Below, piece by piece: positions 16,109 through 23,985 of a DNA stretch of 64,000 bases. Position 1 is the stretch's first letter. The number at the start of each line of letters is the position of its first letter. The position numbers were made by a program, and so were the translations under genes. The DNA is from Nonomuraea indica (GTDB lineage: Bacteria; Actinomycetota; Actinomycetes; Streptosporangiales; Streptosporangiaceae): NCBI RefSeq assembly GCF_002850745.1, contig NZ_KZ559470.1, positions 1-64,000 of the forward strand. The letters run 5' to 3'. The notes under the pieces were generated by a model that was given only the letters and a program-made list of their open reading frames with translations, had not been told where the DNA came from and ran no database searches.

Positions 16109-18019
16109 TCAGCGGCGGGTGAAGGTGCCGAGGCCGGTGCGGTCGAGGCTCTCCACGGTGACCCGTGTGATCGCCCCGCCGGTTCCGGCCGCGAACCGGA
16201 CGCCGGACAGGCCGGAGGCGTTCTCGCCCCGCGTCTCGAAGGCGAACGTGTCGCCGGCGTGGTGGCGCAGCGGGAAGCGGCGCACCCCGTGCGGGCCCAG
16301 CCGCATCACCAGCCCGCCGCCCTCGCGGGTGACGGTGAGCGGGCCGTGGTAGCCGTTGGCGTAGGTCCCCGTGTACGCGGCCGGCCGCCTGGCCGGGGCG
16401 GCGTCCACCGGCGGCCGGGCGTAGTCCGTCCCCGCCCGGGCGCGTTCCTCCATCCCGGCGAAGACCTTGCCGAAGAAGGCGGGCCAGTCGACCGTGGGCC
16501 GGCCGTGCTGCGCGAGGTCGAGGAACGTCGCCGTCACGGTCTCGGGCGCGCCCACGGGCTGACCGTTGGTGAGCGCCACGATGCCGAGCCCCTCGGACGG
16601 CAGGAGGGTCACCGCCGTGGCCGCGCCCAGCTCGAAGGCTCCGGAGTGGCCGAGCCGCAGCCGGCCCAGCTCGTCGTAGTCCACGTTCCAGCCGAGCCCG
16701 TAGAAACCGGCCCGCCCGTACGGCGCCCTCGGCGGCGACGAGACGATGTGCGGCAGGTGCGTCCGCGCCAGCTCCGCCCGCCCGACGACGCGCCTGCCGT
16801 CGAACACGCCGCCGCCGAGCTGCAGCCGCATCCACGCGGCGAGGTCGCGGGCGGTCGAGGCGGCTCCGCCGGCCGGCGACTGGGCCTGCGGGTCCCGGAC
16901 CGGCCCGGCCTCCCATCGGCCGCCCACCCGGACATGGGTCACCGCCCGATCGGGTGCCCGCCGGTACGCGGCGAAGCGCGAGGTGGTGGCCGTCATGCCG
17001 AGCGGCTCGTACAGGGTGCGCGCCGACAGCTCCGCCCAGGTCACGCCGCGCGCCCTGGCCACCGCGAGGGCCGCGGCGGTGAAGCCGAAGTTGGTGTAGG
17101 CGTACGTGGCGCGGAAGGGGGCCAGCGGCTCGTCGCGCAGATGGCGCAGGATGTAGCCGCGGCGGTAGCCGAGGTCCTCCAGCAGGTCACCGGCGTGGTC
17201 CGGCAGGCCGCTGCGGTGGGCGAACAGGTCGGCCAGCGTCACATGGCGTGTCACCCACGGGTCGGCCAGCGCGAACCCCGGATCGTGCTCGACCACCGGG
17301 TCGTCCCAGGCCACGCCCCGCTGTCCGGCGACGGCGGCGACCACGGTGGAGGCCAGCGGCTTGGACAGGGAGGCGAGCTGGAAGAGCGTGTCCGGGCCGA
17401 CCGCGCCGGGGCTGCCGGCCCGGCGCACGCCGAACCCCTTGAGATAGGCGACCCGGTCCCGGTACACGACGGCGACGGACATGCCGGGCACCCCGGTCCT
17501 CGCCAGCGTGTCGCGGACGACGCCGTCGAGGCGGGCCACCGCGGCGTCGACGCGGGCCGGGGTGAGCGAGGGCGGCGGCTGAGCGGGCGGCTCCGCCGGC
17601 AGGCTTCCGCGCGGGTCCGTCTGTGGGTCCGTCTGCGGGGGTGTCGGCGGGTTCGTCTGCGGAGGCGTCGGCAGGGTCGTCGTCCCGGCGACCGGGGCTC
17701 CGAGTGCGTGGACCGGCGGTGACGGCCGGGCGCCCGCCTGCCGGGCCGTCGTACCACTGCCGGCGCACGCCGAGAGCAGCACCCCCGCCACCGCGACGAC
17801 GACCGCCCGCCCCCACACGCCGGACGCCCCGACCACCCCGAAGCGGCCGGACGCCCCGCAAGAGCTGGACACCTTCGAGCCGGACGCTCCGCAAGGGCCG
17901 GACGCCCTCGGGCCGGACGCCTCAGAAGGACTGGACGAGCCGGACGCCCCGTAAGGGCCGGACGTCCTGGAGGAGCCGGGCGTCCGGAAGGTCCTGGAGC
18001 GCCCGGACGGGCCGGTCAC
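16109..18019 (-). CDS. Serine hydrolase, beta-lactamase/penicillin-binding family (class C-like), lipoprotein
   Basis: 636 aa if started at GTG 18019, which overlaps the UspA stop by 4 bp (GTGA). Catalytic motifs: Ser217-x-x-Lys220 in ASLSKPLAS, the tyrosine motif YTN (TYAYTNFG) and HSG in LGHSGAF replacing KTG, as in esterase/DD-peptidase-type members. A lipobox-like GVLLSACAGS follows a hydrophobic helix near residues 72-83, so the enzyme is probably anchored outside. The 70 residues before that helix are a degenerate Gly/Ser/Ala repeat that is unusual for a lipoprotein. A later GTG just before VWGRAVVV could be the true start. Probably acts on peptidoglycan or a small ester. Confidence 0.87.
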   Translation of the reverse strand: MTGPSGRSRTFRTPGSSRTSGPYGASGSSSPSEASGPRASGPCGASGSKVSSSCGASGRFGVVGASGVWGRAVVVAVAGVLLSACAGSGTTARQAGARPSPPVHALGAPVAGTTTLPTPPQTNPPTPPQTDPQTDPRGSLPAEPPAQPPPSLTPARVDAAVARLDGVVRDTLARTGVPGMSVAVVYRDRVAYLKGFGVRRAGSPGAVGPDTLFQLASLSKPLASTVVAAVAGQRGVAWDDPVVEHDPGFALADPWVTRHVTLADLFAHRSGLPDHAGDLLEDLGYRRGYILRHLRDEPLAPFRATYAYTNFGFTAAALAVARARGVTWAELSARTLYEPLGMTATTSRFAAYRRAPDRAVTHVRVGGRWEAGPVRDPQAQSPAGGAASTARDLAAWMRLQLGGGVFDGRRVVGRAELARTHLPHIVSSPPRAPYGRAGFYGLGWNVDYDELGRLRLGHSGAFELGAATAVTLLPSEGLGIVALTNGQPVGAPETVTATFLDLAQHGRPTVDWPAFFGKVFAGMEERARAGTDYARPPVDAAPARRPAAYTGTYANGYHGPLTVTREGGGLVMRLGPHGVRRFPLRHHAGDTFAFETRGENASGLSGVRFAAGTGGAITRVTVESLDRTGLGTFTRR

Positions 18020-18528
18020 GGCGCTTCAAGGTCCCCGGTGGCCGCGTACTCGAGTTGCCGGGCGTCGGACGTGCTGCCGACCGGCGGCGGCAGGACGGGC
18101 CGCGAGGGAACGACGGTCACCGGGCACGGCGGCCAGCGCAGGCACGACAGCACCACGACCCCGAGCCGGCCGTCGCCGGCGTGGTGGGCTGCCGAGCCCA
18201 GCACGAGCAGCGCGGCCCGCCGCGCGGCCCGCGCGAGCGCGACCTCGGGACGCCCGGCCACGAGCCGCTGCTCGACGCGCAGACCGGGGCGGGCGTCGCG
18301 GATGAGCTTCACCGCCTGGTCGAGGACGGCGATGGCACGGGCGTGCCGGTACGGCGCGTCGTCGTGCCAGGCCGGCGGCGCGTACGGCGCCTGCTCTCCG
18401 GGCGCGTCCCACGCGTGCAGGACGACGAGCCGCGCCCCGGCCCGCTGCGCCTCACCGGCCGCCCACAGCAGGGCGTCCGCGCTGCTCGGCGTGCCGTCCG
18501 CGCCCACGACGATGCGTCGATCCTCCAT
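18016..18528 (-). CDS. Universal stress protein (UspA-like)
   Basis: 170 aa, one Usp domain. RRIVVGADGTPSSADALLWA is the first strand and helix. The ATP motif G-x2-G-x9-G-S/T appears only in degraded form (LVLGSAAHHAGDGRLGVVVL), so nucleotide binding is doubtful. Its stop overlaps the serine hydrolase start, implying coupled expression. A GGGAC-type dyad about 57 bp upstream resembles a DevR/DosR box, the usual switch for actinobacterial Usp genes under hypoxia or NO. Confidence 0.85.
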   Translation of the reverse strand: MEDRRIVVGADGTPSSADALLWAAGEAQRAGARLVVLHAWDAPGEQAPYAPPAWHDDAPYRHARAIAVLDQAVKLIRDARPGLRVEQRLVAGRPEVALARAARRAALLVLGSAAHHAGDGRLGVVVLSCLRWPPCPVTVVPSRPVLPPPVGSTSDARQLEYAATGDLEAP

Positions 18529-18584
18529 GTCTCCATGGTTCCCCGCCCCGGCCGGGACAGTGAGAGGCGTTCCACCCCTTTACT

Positions 18585-18599
18585 AGGGACTTACGACCT
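18585..18599 (-). promoter_or_regulatory. Candidate DevR/DosR-like box upstream of uspA-like gene
   Basis: AGGGACTTACGACCT resembles the GGGACTTNNGNCCC-type box recognised by DevR/DosR response regulators. It is imperfect in the right arm. It lies 57-71 bp before the Usp start, where such boxes activate. In addition GACCTGCGCACTG (18595-18607) recurs as GACCTGCGCATTG 57 bp downstream, near the ACT-domain gene. Confidence 0.4.
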
Positions 18600-18697
18600 G
18601 CGCACTGATTCCTCCGCCAGGGCACGCCCGGGCGGGCGGAACGCAGACCGACCTGCGCATTGTCCTATGTCTGCCCTGGTGAGAGGATTGAAGGGCG

Positions 18698-19129
18698 ATG
18701 TCCACGGATCTGGCAGTCATCCTCAACGACAAGCCGGGAGAGCTGGCCCGCCTGGGCCAGGCCACCGGCCAGGCCGGTGTGAACATCAAGGGCCTGGCCG
18801 CCTTCACCGGTGACGGCAAGGGCGTGGTCCACCTGCTCCTCGACGACGACGCCGTGGCGCGCTGCCGGCAGGCGGTGCAGGGCGCCGGGATGGGGATCGC
18901 CGACGAGCGTCAGGTGCTGGTGGTGGACATCGACGACCGGCCCGGCACGCTGGGCGAGCTGACCCGGCAGCTCGCCGAGGCCAACGTCAACATCGATCTG
19001 GCCTACACCGTCTTCGGCGGCGTCAAGGTCGTCATCGCCACCGACGACCTGGAGAACGCCGTGGCCGCCCTCGACGGGACCCTGGGCGAGCAGGCCGACA
19101 CGGTGAGCATCTGGGACCAGCCCGCCTGA
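18698..19129 (+). CDS. Tandem ACT-domain protein
   Basis: 143 aa made of two ACT domains. The first (residues 4-65, DLAVILNDKPGELARLGQAT, NIKGLAAF) and second (residues 70-140, QVLVVDIDDRPGTLGELTRQ, NVNIDLAYTVFGG) both carry the D-x-PG-L ligand-binding loop. Free-standing ACT pairs bind amino acids and regulate an enzyme or transporter; no such partner is adjacent. It is monocistronic, divergent from the Usp gene and convergent with the ABC-F gene. Confidence 0.85.
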   Translation: MSTDLAVILNDKPGELARLGQATGQAGVNIKGLAAFTGDGKGVVHLLLDDDAVARCRQAVQGAGMGIADERQVLVVDIDDRPGTLGELTRQLAEANVNIDLAYTVFGGVKVVIATDDLENAVAALDGTLGEQADTVSIWDQPA

Positions 19130-19150
19130 CCCCCGGCACGGGGCGACCGG

Positions 19151-21043
19151 CTACACCGCGACACCCCCGTCCAGTTCCAGGCGGGAGCCGGTGAACGCCG
19201 CCCGCAGGCGCCGATCGTGCGTCACGACCACCAGCGCGCCCCGATACCAGGCCAGCGCCTCCTCCAGTTGCTCCACGAGCATCGGCGACAGGTGGTTGGT
19301 CGGCTCGTCCAGCAGGAGCAGGTCCACGGGCTCGGTCACCAGCCGGGCCAGCTCGATGCGGCGCCGCTGCCCGTAGGAGAGCTCCCGGAGGCGCAGGCTC
19401 AGGTCCGCCGACTGGAACAGGCCCAGGGCGAGCAGCGTGTCCGCGTGCTCGTCCAGGCCCCCGGGGCGCCCGTGGGCGTAGGCCCGCAGCACGGTCCACT
19501 CCGCCGCCCCCGCCGAGCCGCCCGGCCGCGCCACCCCCACCGGCCCGTCCGACCGGAGCACCCCCGCCAGACCGTCCGGCCCTGGCGCACCCGCCGGGTC
19601 GGACGGCCGGTGCATCGCGGCCGGGTCGGACGGCCGACGCATCGCGGCCGGGTCGGACGGCCGACGCATCGCGGCCGGGGCGGTCCGCCGCGCAAGGCCG
19701 GTGTCCGGCTCGCCCTGCCGGAACAACCCGACCCTGCCCACCCGCCGCATCTCGCCCGCGTACGGCTCCTCCTGCCGGAAGAACCCGACCCGGCCCACCC
19801 GCCGCACCTCCCCCGCGTCCGGCTGGAGCTCCCCGGCGAGGATCCGCATCAGCGTGGTCTTGCCCGCCCCGTTGGGGCCGGTGACGAGCAGCCGCTCACC
19901 GGCGCGGACAGCCAGGTGATCAAGGCGGAGCCGCCCCGCCACCACCACTCCGTCGAGCGCCGCCACCTCGGTCCCGATGGCGGCTTCCGCGGTGGCGAGG
20001 GCGGCGGTGAAGCGCAACGGCTCCGGCGGCGGCGGCGCCGGGTGCTCGGTGAGCCATCGCAGCCGCTGCTGGGACTGCCGGATGCGCCCGGCGGCCCCGT
20101 GCGTACGCGAACGCCCCCGCCAGCTTCCGGTTCCCATGCCGGCCTTGGGGGTCTTGCGGGGGATCGCGGCCAGCCGGCCGGCGTTGGCCGCCACCAGCGT
20201 GGCATGCCGGTCCAGCTCCGTCCTCCACTCCTCGTGCGCCCGCGCCCGCGCGGCGCGTTCGGCGGCCTTGGCGGCGAGGTACCCGGTGTAGCCGTCGCCG
20301 TAGCGGCGCACCTGGCCGTCGGCGACCTCCAGGATGGCGGTGGTCACCCGGTCCAGGAACGCCCGGTCGTGGGTGATCGCCACGACGGTGCCCCGGTGGG
20401 CGAGCAGGCGCTGTTCGAGCCAGTTCACGGCCCGGTCGTCCAGGTCGTTGGTCGGCTCGTCGAGCAGCAGCAGCTCGGGATCGGACGCCAGGGTGGCGGC
20501 CAGGGCGAGCCTGGAGCGTTCGCCGCCGGAGAGCGTGCCGAGCGGGCGGCTCCGGTCGAGCCCCGGCAGTCCGAGCCCGTGGAGCGCGATCTCCACCCGG
20601 GCGTCGGCCTCGTAGCCGCCCCGCGCCTCGAACTCCGCCACCAGCCCCGCGTAGGTGTCCAGGCCCGCGCGAGCCTCCGCGGCCGTACCGGCCTGCGCGC
20701 CCGTCACGGCGAGCGCCCGTTCGGCCGCCCGCATCCGGGCCTCCAGCTCTCTCAGGCCGGCCAGCGCCAGGTCGACGGCGTCGGCCACCGTCGCGTGCGG
20801 TGGCAGCCCGAGCGACTGCGGCAGGTAGCCGACGCCACCGGGCGCGACGACGACGAGCTCACCGTTGTCCGGCCGTTCGGCCTCCGCCATGAGCCTGAGC
20901 AGCGTCGACTTGCCGGCCCCGTTGTCGCCGATCATCCCGATGCGCTCGCCGGCCTTGACGCTGAGCGACACCCGGTCCAGGACGACGCGGGTGCCGTAAC
21001 GCTTGGTGATCTCACTGAGTGCCAGTCGGGCAGCAGCACGCAT
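19151..21043 (-). CDS. ABC-F ATPase, antibiotic-resistance (ARE, OleB/TlrC-like) type
   Basis: 630 aa from ATG 21043 with GAGGAGG 7-13 nt upstream; GTG 21097 is an in-frame alternative adding 18 residues. Two ABC domains without membrane segments: Walker A GDNGAGKST and GPNGAGKTT, signature LSGGERSR and degenerate LSYGQRRR, Walker B LLLLDEPTNDLD and LLLLDEPTNHLS. The linker segment AIPRKTPKAGMGTGSWRGRS resembles the P-site tRNA-interaction motif of the OleB/TlrC/SrmB group, which remove macrolides and related drugs from ribosomes. The second domain carries a repeat-rich insertion (about residues 405-500): a tandem 19-residue duplication (RRVGRVGFFRQEEP / RRVGRVGLFRQGEP) and three PSDPAAMRR-type 9-mers. 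Expression may be controlled by the leader ORF at 21091-21129. Confidence 0.88.
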   Translation of the reverse strand: MRAAARLALSEITKRYGTRVVLDRVSLSVKAGERIGMIGDNGAGKSTLLRLMAEAERPDNGELVVVAPGGVGYLPQSLGLPPHATVADAVDLALAGLRELEARMRAAERALAVTGAQAGTAAEARAGLDTYAGLVAEFEARGGYEADARVEIALHGLGLPGLDRSRPLGTLSGGERSRLALAATLASDPELLLLDEPTNDLDDRAVNWLEQRLLAHRGTVVAITHDRAFLDRVTTAILEVADGQVRRYGDGYTGYLAAKAAERAARARAHEEWRTELDRHATLVAANAGRLAAIPRKTPKAGMGTGSWRGRSRTHGAAGRIRQSQQRLRWLTEHPAPPPPEPLRFTAALATAEAAIGTEVAALDGVVVAGRLRLDHLAVRAGERLLVTGPNGAGKTTLMRILAGELQPDAGEVRRVGRVGFFRQEEPYAGEMRRVGRVGLFRQGEPDTGLARRTAPAAMRRPSDPAAMRRPSDPAAMHRPSDPAGAPGPDGLAGVLRSDGPVGVARPGGSAGAAEWTVLRAYAHGRPGGLDEHADTLLALGLFQSADLSLRLRELSYGQRRRIELARLVTEPVDLLLLDEPTNHLSPMLVEQLEEALAWYRGALVVVTHDRRLRAAFTGSRLELDGGVAV

Positions 21044-21057
21044 GAGGGCCTCCTCTT

Positions 21058-21153
21058 CTCGACGCGGACTCTTCTCGACGCGGACTCTTCTCAGCACGGA
21101 CTCCCCTCGACGCGGACTCTTCTCAGCACGGACTCCCCTCGACGCGGACTCTT
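21058..21153 (-). repeat. Tandem repeats in the ABC-F leader
   Basis: A 32-bp unit beginning CTCGACGCGGACTCTTCTCA and ending GCACGGACTCCC occurs twice in tandem around 21083-21148, flanked by shorter CGACGCGGACTCTTCT copies on both sides. On the transcribed strand each long unit carries GAGGGGAGTCCGTGCTG, an RBS plus GTG start, so the array multiplies initiation sites before the ABC-F gene. Confidence 0.75.
21091..21129 (-). CDS. Candidate 12-aa leader peptide upstream of ABC-F gene
   Basis: GTG 21129 to TGA 21091 encodes MLRRVRVEGSPC. Upstream GAGGGGAG forms a good RBS, and its stop overlaps by 7 nt the GTG that opens the extended ABC-F frame. The peptide contains Arg-Val-Arg, an example of the +X+ motif known to cause macrolide-dependent ribosome arrest in erm leaders. 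The same RNA folds back because it is built from direct repeats, so stalling could change structure or coupling. This is a hypothesis from position and motif; the repeats alone could have produced it by chance. Confidence 0.4.
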   Translation of the reverse strand: MLRRVRVEGSPC

Positions 21154-21182
21154 CTGGACGCTGACGATGTCACCTGCGCAGG

Positions 21183-22004
21183 TCAGCCCGGCGCCTTCCG
21201 GCTGAGGTGCTCCCAGGCGCGGTACTCCTCCGCGCGAGCCCGGTCCATCTCCTGCACCATGTCGTAGGAGGCGGCGCCGACGATCAGCCGCAACGGCGGC
21301 TCCGCCAGGTCTGCCAGCTCCATGATCACCGGGGCCGCGGTGCTCGGGTCGGGACCGGCGTCCTCGCCCCACATCTCGGCCAGCCTGGCGCGCAGCGGCT
21401 CGTACTCCGGGTGGTGCTGCGTCGCCGTGGTGCCCCGGGTGAACAGGTCGGTGCCGTAGCCGCCGGGTTGGACGATCGTCACCTTGATCCCGAACGGCGC
21501 GACCTCCATCGCCAGCGCCTGACTCAACGAGTCGAGGGCGGACTTGCTCGCCGCGTAGAACCCGACCGACGCGAACCCCCCACCCGTCCCCATCGAGGTG
21601 ACCTGCAGGATGTGGCCGGATCCCTGCGCCCGCAGGTGCGGCACCACGGCCTGGGCCACCCACACCGCGCCGAAGAAGTTGACGTCGAACTGGGCGCGGA
21701 TCTGCTCTTCGGTGGCCTCCTCCACCATGCCGAACAGCATCGTGCCGGCGTTGTTGACCACGACGTCGAGCCTCCCGAACGCCGCCGCCGCCTGGTCCAC
21801 CACCGTCCGCACGGCCGCGCGGTCGGAGACGTCCAGCGTCAGCCGGACGAGGTCGTCCGGGTGGGCGGCGGCCAGGTCGTCGAGCGGGGTGAGGTCGCGC
21901 GCCGCCGCCACGACGCGGTCGCCGGCGGCCAGGGCCGCCTCGGCGAAGGCCCTGCCCAGACCCCTGGACGCGCCGGTGATGAACCATACTCGGGCAGTCG
22001 TCAT
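21183..22004 (-). CDS. SDR-family oxidoreductase
   Basis: 273 aa. Classical short-chain dehydrogenase: NAD(P) motif TGASRGLG (residues 11-18) with AARDL after beta2 suggesting NADP preference, NNAGTML, catalytic Ser in LQVTSMG and Y-x-x-x-K in FYAASKSALD. Substrate unknown. It is divergent from the TetR gene at 22123 across about 118 bp, the usual arrangement for a TetR-repressed reductase. The ABC-F gene lies downstream on the same strand and could be read through from it, although the gap of 139 bp holds its own leader. Confidence 0.9.
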   Translation of the reverse strand: MTTARVWFITGASRGLGRAFAEAALAAGDRVVAAARDLTPLDDLAAAHPDDLVRLTLDVSDRAAVRTVVDQAAAAFGRLDVVVNNAGTMLFGMVEEATEEQIRAQFDVNFFGAVWVAQAVVPHLRAQGSGHILQVTSMGTGGGFASVGFYAASKSALDSLSQALAMEVAPFGIKVTIVQPGGYGTDLFTRGTTATQHHPEYEPLRARLAEMWGEDAGPDPSTAAPVIMELADLAEPPLRLIVGAASYDMVQEMDRARAEEYRAWEHLSRKAPG

Positions 22005-22022
22005 GCACGCTCCTCCACTGGT

Positions 22023-22095
22023 GAGACGATACGGTCCGCCTCGCTAGACGATGAGTATGGGGGACGCCCGCCCCGTCGTCAAGACGGATCGTCTC
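22023..22095. promoter_or_regulatory. Inverted repeat between SDR and TetR genes
   Basis: GAGACGAT (22023-22030) and ATCGTCTC (22088-22095) are exact complements placed near each of the two divergent starts; both belong to longer imperfect copies (GATACGGTC and GACGGATCGTC). A TetR dimer binding each site could control both genes. Confidence 0.4.
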
Positions 22096-22122
22096 GTCTC
22101 GCCGAGTGCTATGCTTCCGCAC

Positions 22123-22716
22123 GTGACCGACCCCAGAAAGCCGAACCCCGCCCGGCGCAGCGAGCGAAGCCGGCGCGCCATCCTCGACGCCGCGCGCGAG
22201 CTGATCTCCGAGCTCGGCTACGCCAAGGTGTCGATCGAGTCCATCGCCGCGCGCGCGGGAGTCGGCAAGCAGACCATCTACCGCTGGTGGCCGTCCAAGG
22301 GCGCGGTGATCTTCGACTCGTTCCTGGCGCTCAGCGAGGGCGAGGAGGGCATGCGGCTGCCCGACACCGGCGACCTCGAGGCCGACCTCAAGACCGTCAT
22401 GCGGGCGACCGTCGCCGAGTTCGCCGACCCCGCGTTCGAGGCCCCCATCAGGGCACTCAACATGGAGATCATCGGTGACCCCGACCTCGCCGCCCTCTAC
22501 CGCGACAAGCTCGCGCGGCCCGTCGACGAAGCCAAGAAGGCACGGCTGCGCAGCGGCCAGCAGGCCGGCCAGCTGGCCGCGGACGCCGACCTCGATCTGG
22601 TGCTCGAAGTGCTGTACGCCCCGCTCCACCAGCGCTGGCTGCACCGATCCGGCCCGCTCACCCAGGAGTACGCCGACGCGCTCGTGGAGGCCACCCTCCG
22701 CGCGTTCAGCCCCTGA
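22123..22716 (+). CDS. TetR-family transcriptional regulator
   Basis: 197 aa from GTG 22123; ATG 22111 and an ATG at 22051 are in frame. A TATGCT sequence at 22110-22115 would serve better as a -10 element than as coding sequence, which favours GTG. HTH residues about 15-60: RRAILDAARELISELGYAKV, SIESIAARAGVGKQTIYRWW. The C-terminal part (ALNMEIIGDPDLAALYRDKL, APLHQRWLH) is the TetR_C_11-like ligand domain. Probably represses the divergent SDR. Confidence 0.88.
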   Translation: MTDPRKPNPARRSERSRRAILDAARELISELGYAKVSIESIAARAGVGKQTIYRWWPSKGAVIFDSFLALSEGEEGMRLPDTGDLEADLKTVMRATVAEFADPAFEAPIRALNMEIIGDPDLAALYRDKLARPVDEAKKARLRSGQQAGQLAADADLDLVLEVLYAPLHQRWLHRSGPLTQEYADALVEATLRAFSP

Positions 22717-23011
22717 GCGGCGTCCCACCACCCGACCCGCCGGACACCGGCCCAGACCGCAGGATCGTCAAGAGGGCGTGACCTGACGCGGCACTGGCTG
22801 GGCGGGCGGGGCGAGCCGCGCCACCTATTTGACGGATGTGATCGTCAAGGTCCGTCTGGAGCAACCCGTTGTCGATACCACGGGCGCACTCCGTGGAGAG
22901 GTGGACATCCGCAGGCGGAGGTTCTCCGCTGCTCAGCAAGATCACCCCTTGAGTCCGTCGACATCCCGGAGCGAACCCTTTCTGTCGGGCCCGCCTGTCA
23001 AGATCGCCGGC

Positions 23012-23671
23012 ATGAGCACGCGACCCCCCACGTTCGCCAGAGCCGACGTGCACGTGAGCCATCATCAGATGCTCGTGAACGAGGAGACGGGCGCCGACCA
23101 TCCGTCCCGCGTCCCCAACGGTCTGACGGCGTCGGCCCCCGGAGCGGCGGTGATCCTGACCGGCATACACACCGGAGTCGTGGACGTCACGGTGCAACTC
23201 GCCGACGCGCCCCCTGCCACCACAGTGGGGGGATGGGACGAGGTGGAGGACGTGGAGCTGATCAGTTTCACGGGTGAGACCCGGTTGGGGGGCCTCATGG
23301 GCCACCTGCCGGAGGCGCTCCCCAACCTGACCCCGCACGGTCCCGGCCGCTACGGCATGCGTGTGCACGCGCGCGGTCGCCACATCGATCCCTCCGCCGT
23401 GCCGAGCGTGCCCTTCGAGTTCTACCTGGTCATGATCTGGCCCATCGAGGTGGGACCGAAGGCGTGCGCCAGGCTCGGCGTGGGCGTCGCGGAAGAGCTG
23501 GGGCTGCCGGACAAGTCCGCCGAGATCAGGCGCTGGGCCCGGGAGCACGCGCGGCCGGAGTGCGAAGCCGGGGCGCATCGCCGCGAACGTCCCCCCGCCG
23601 CTCCCCACGCCCGTCCTGGGCACCGCACGGGCGACCGAGCATCGGTTGCGGATCGCCAATCCCTACCGTGA
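23012..23671 (+). CDS. Conserved hypothetical protein, possibly frameshifted at the C-terminus
   Basis: 219 aa from ATG 23012; the frame is open from 22829 but the upstream part looks non-coding. No signal peptide or membrane helix. The middle has a beta-rich core (AAVILTGIHTGVVDVTVQLA, YGMRVHARGRHIDPSAV, PFEFYLVMIWPIEVGP) similar to uncharacterised actinobacterial proteins that end in a Y-L-x-x-I-W-P segment. After about residue 185 the composition becomes Arg/Pro/His-rich. The +1-shifted frame instead reads ATEHRLRIANPYREAASGPA and continues to a stop at 23760-23762, which looks more protein-like, so a frameshift is possible. Function unknown. Confidence 0.55.
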   Translation: MSTRPPTFARADVHVSHHQMLVNEETGADHPSRVPNGLTASAPGAAVILTGIHTGVVDVTVQLADAPPATTVGGWDEVEDVELISFTGETRLGGLMGHLPEALPNLTPHGPGRYGMRVHARGRHIDPSAVPSVPFEFYLVMIWPIEVGPKACARLGVGVAEELGLPDKSAEIRRWAREHARPECEAGAHRRERPPAAPHARPGHRTGDRASVADRQSLP

Positions 23672-23769
23672 GGCCGCCTCCGGACCGGCGCTGCCGCAGG
23701 GCCTGGTCGCCGCCGCCCCGGACGCGGTGATCATCAGGACCCTCAAGCTGCGCCGGCCATAGTCGGCCC

Positions 23770-23985
23770 TGCACTTTCCAGACGCTGCGCGACGCGCTGC
23801 GGTGCAAGGAAATCCGGTGGTCGTCGGTCGCCCACTCCTTCCGTGATCCGAAAGGACCCTGCCCAAGGACTTCGCCGCCCGTCGCGTCGCGAACTACGCC
23901 AAGCTGGGCCAATCGAGATACCGGCGGTCACCGAGCCAGGTGATCACCTGGACGCTGGCGACCCGCCTGGGCCAGATCGTCCCGC
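23770..23985 (+). pseudogene. Relic of a Tn3-like/DUF4158-type transposase
   Basis: QTLRDALRCKEIRWSSVAHSFRDP in one frame is followed after a 1-nt shift by KDFAARRVANYAKLG. Joined, they match the L-R-D-A-L-R-C-K-E-I-W...R-x-P-x-x-D-L-P-x-D-F-x-x-R-R block found in large Tn3-type transposases as I remember it. No start, no stop and no further domain are present, so it is a small decayed fragment. The reading IRDFPGR runs into the 3' end of the minus-strand gene. No inverted repeats were recognised. Confidence 0.45.

Noticed and set aside
21058..21153. CRISPR or phage attachment repeat
   Set aside because: Repeats are tandem with no unique spacers and form the leader and start region of the ABC-F gene; no integrase is nearby.
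19217..21205. Long plus-strand frame antisense to the ABC-F gene
   Set aside because: Shadow frame; the minus strand has all ABC motifs and coding codon use.
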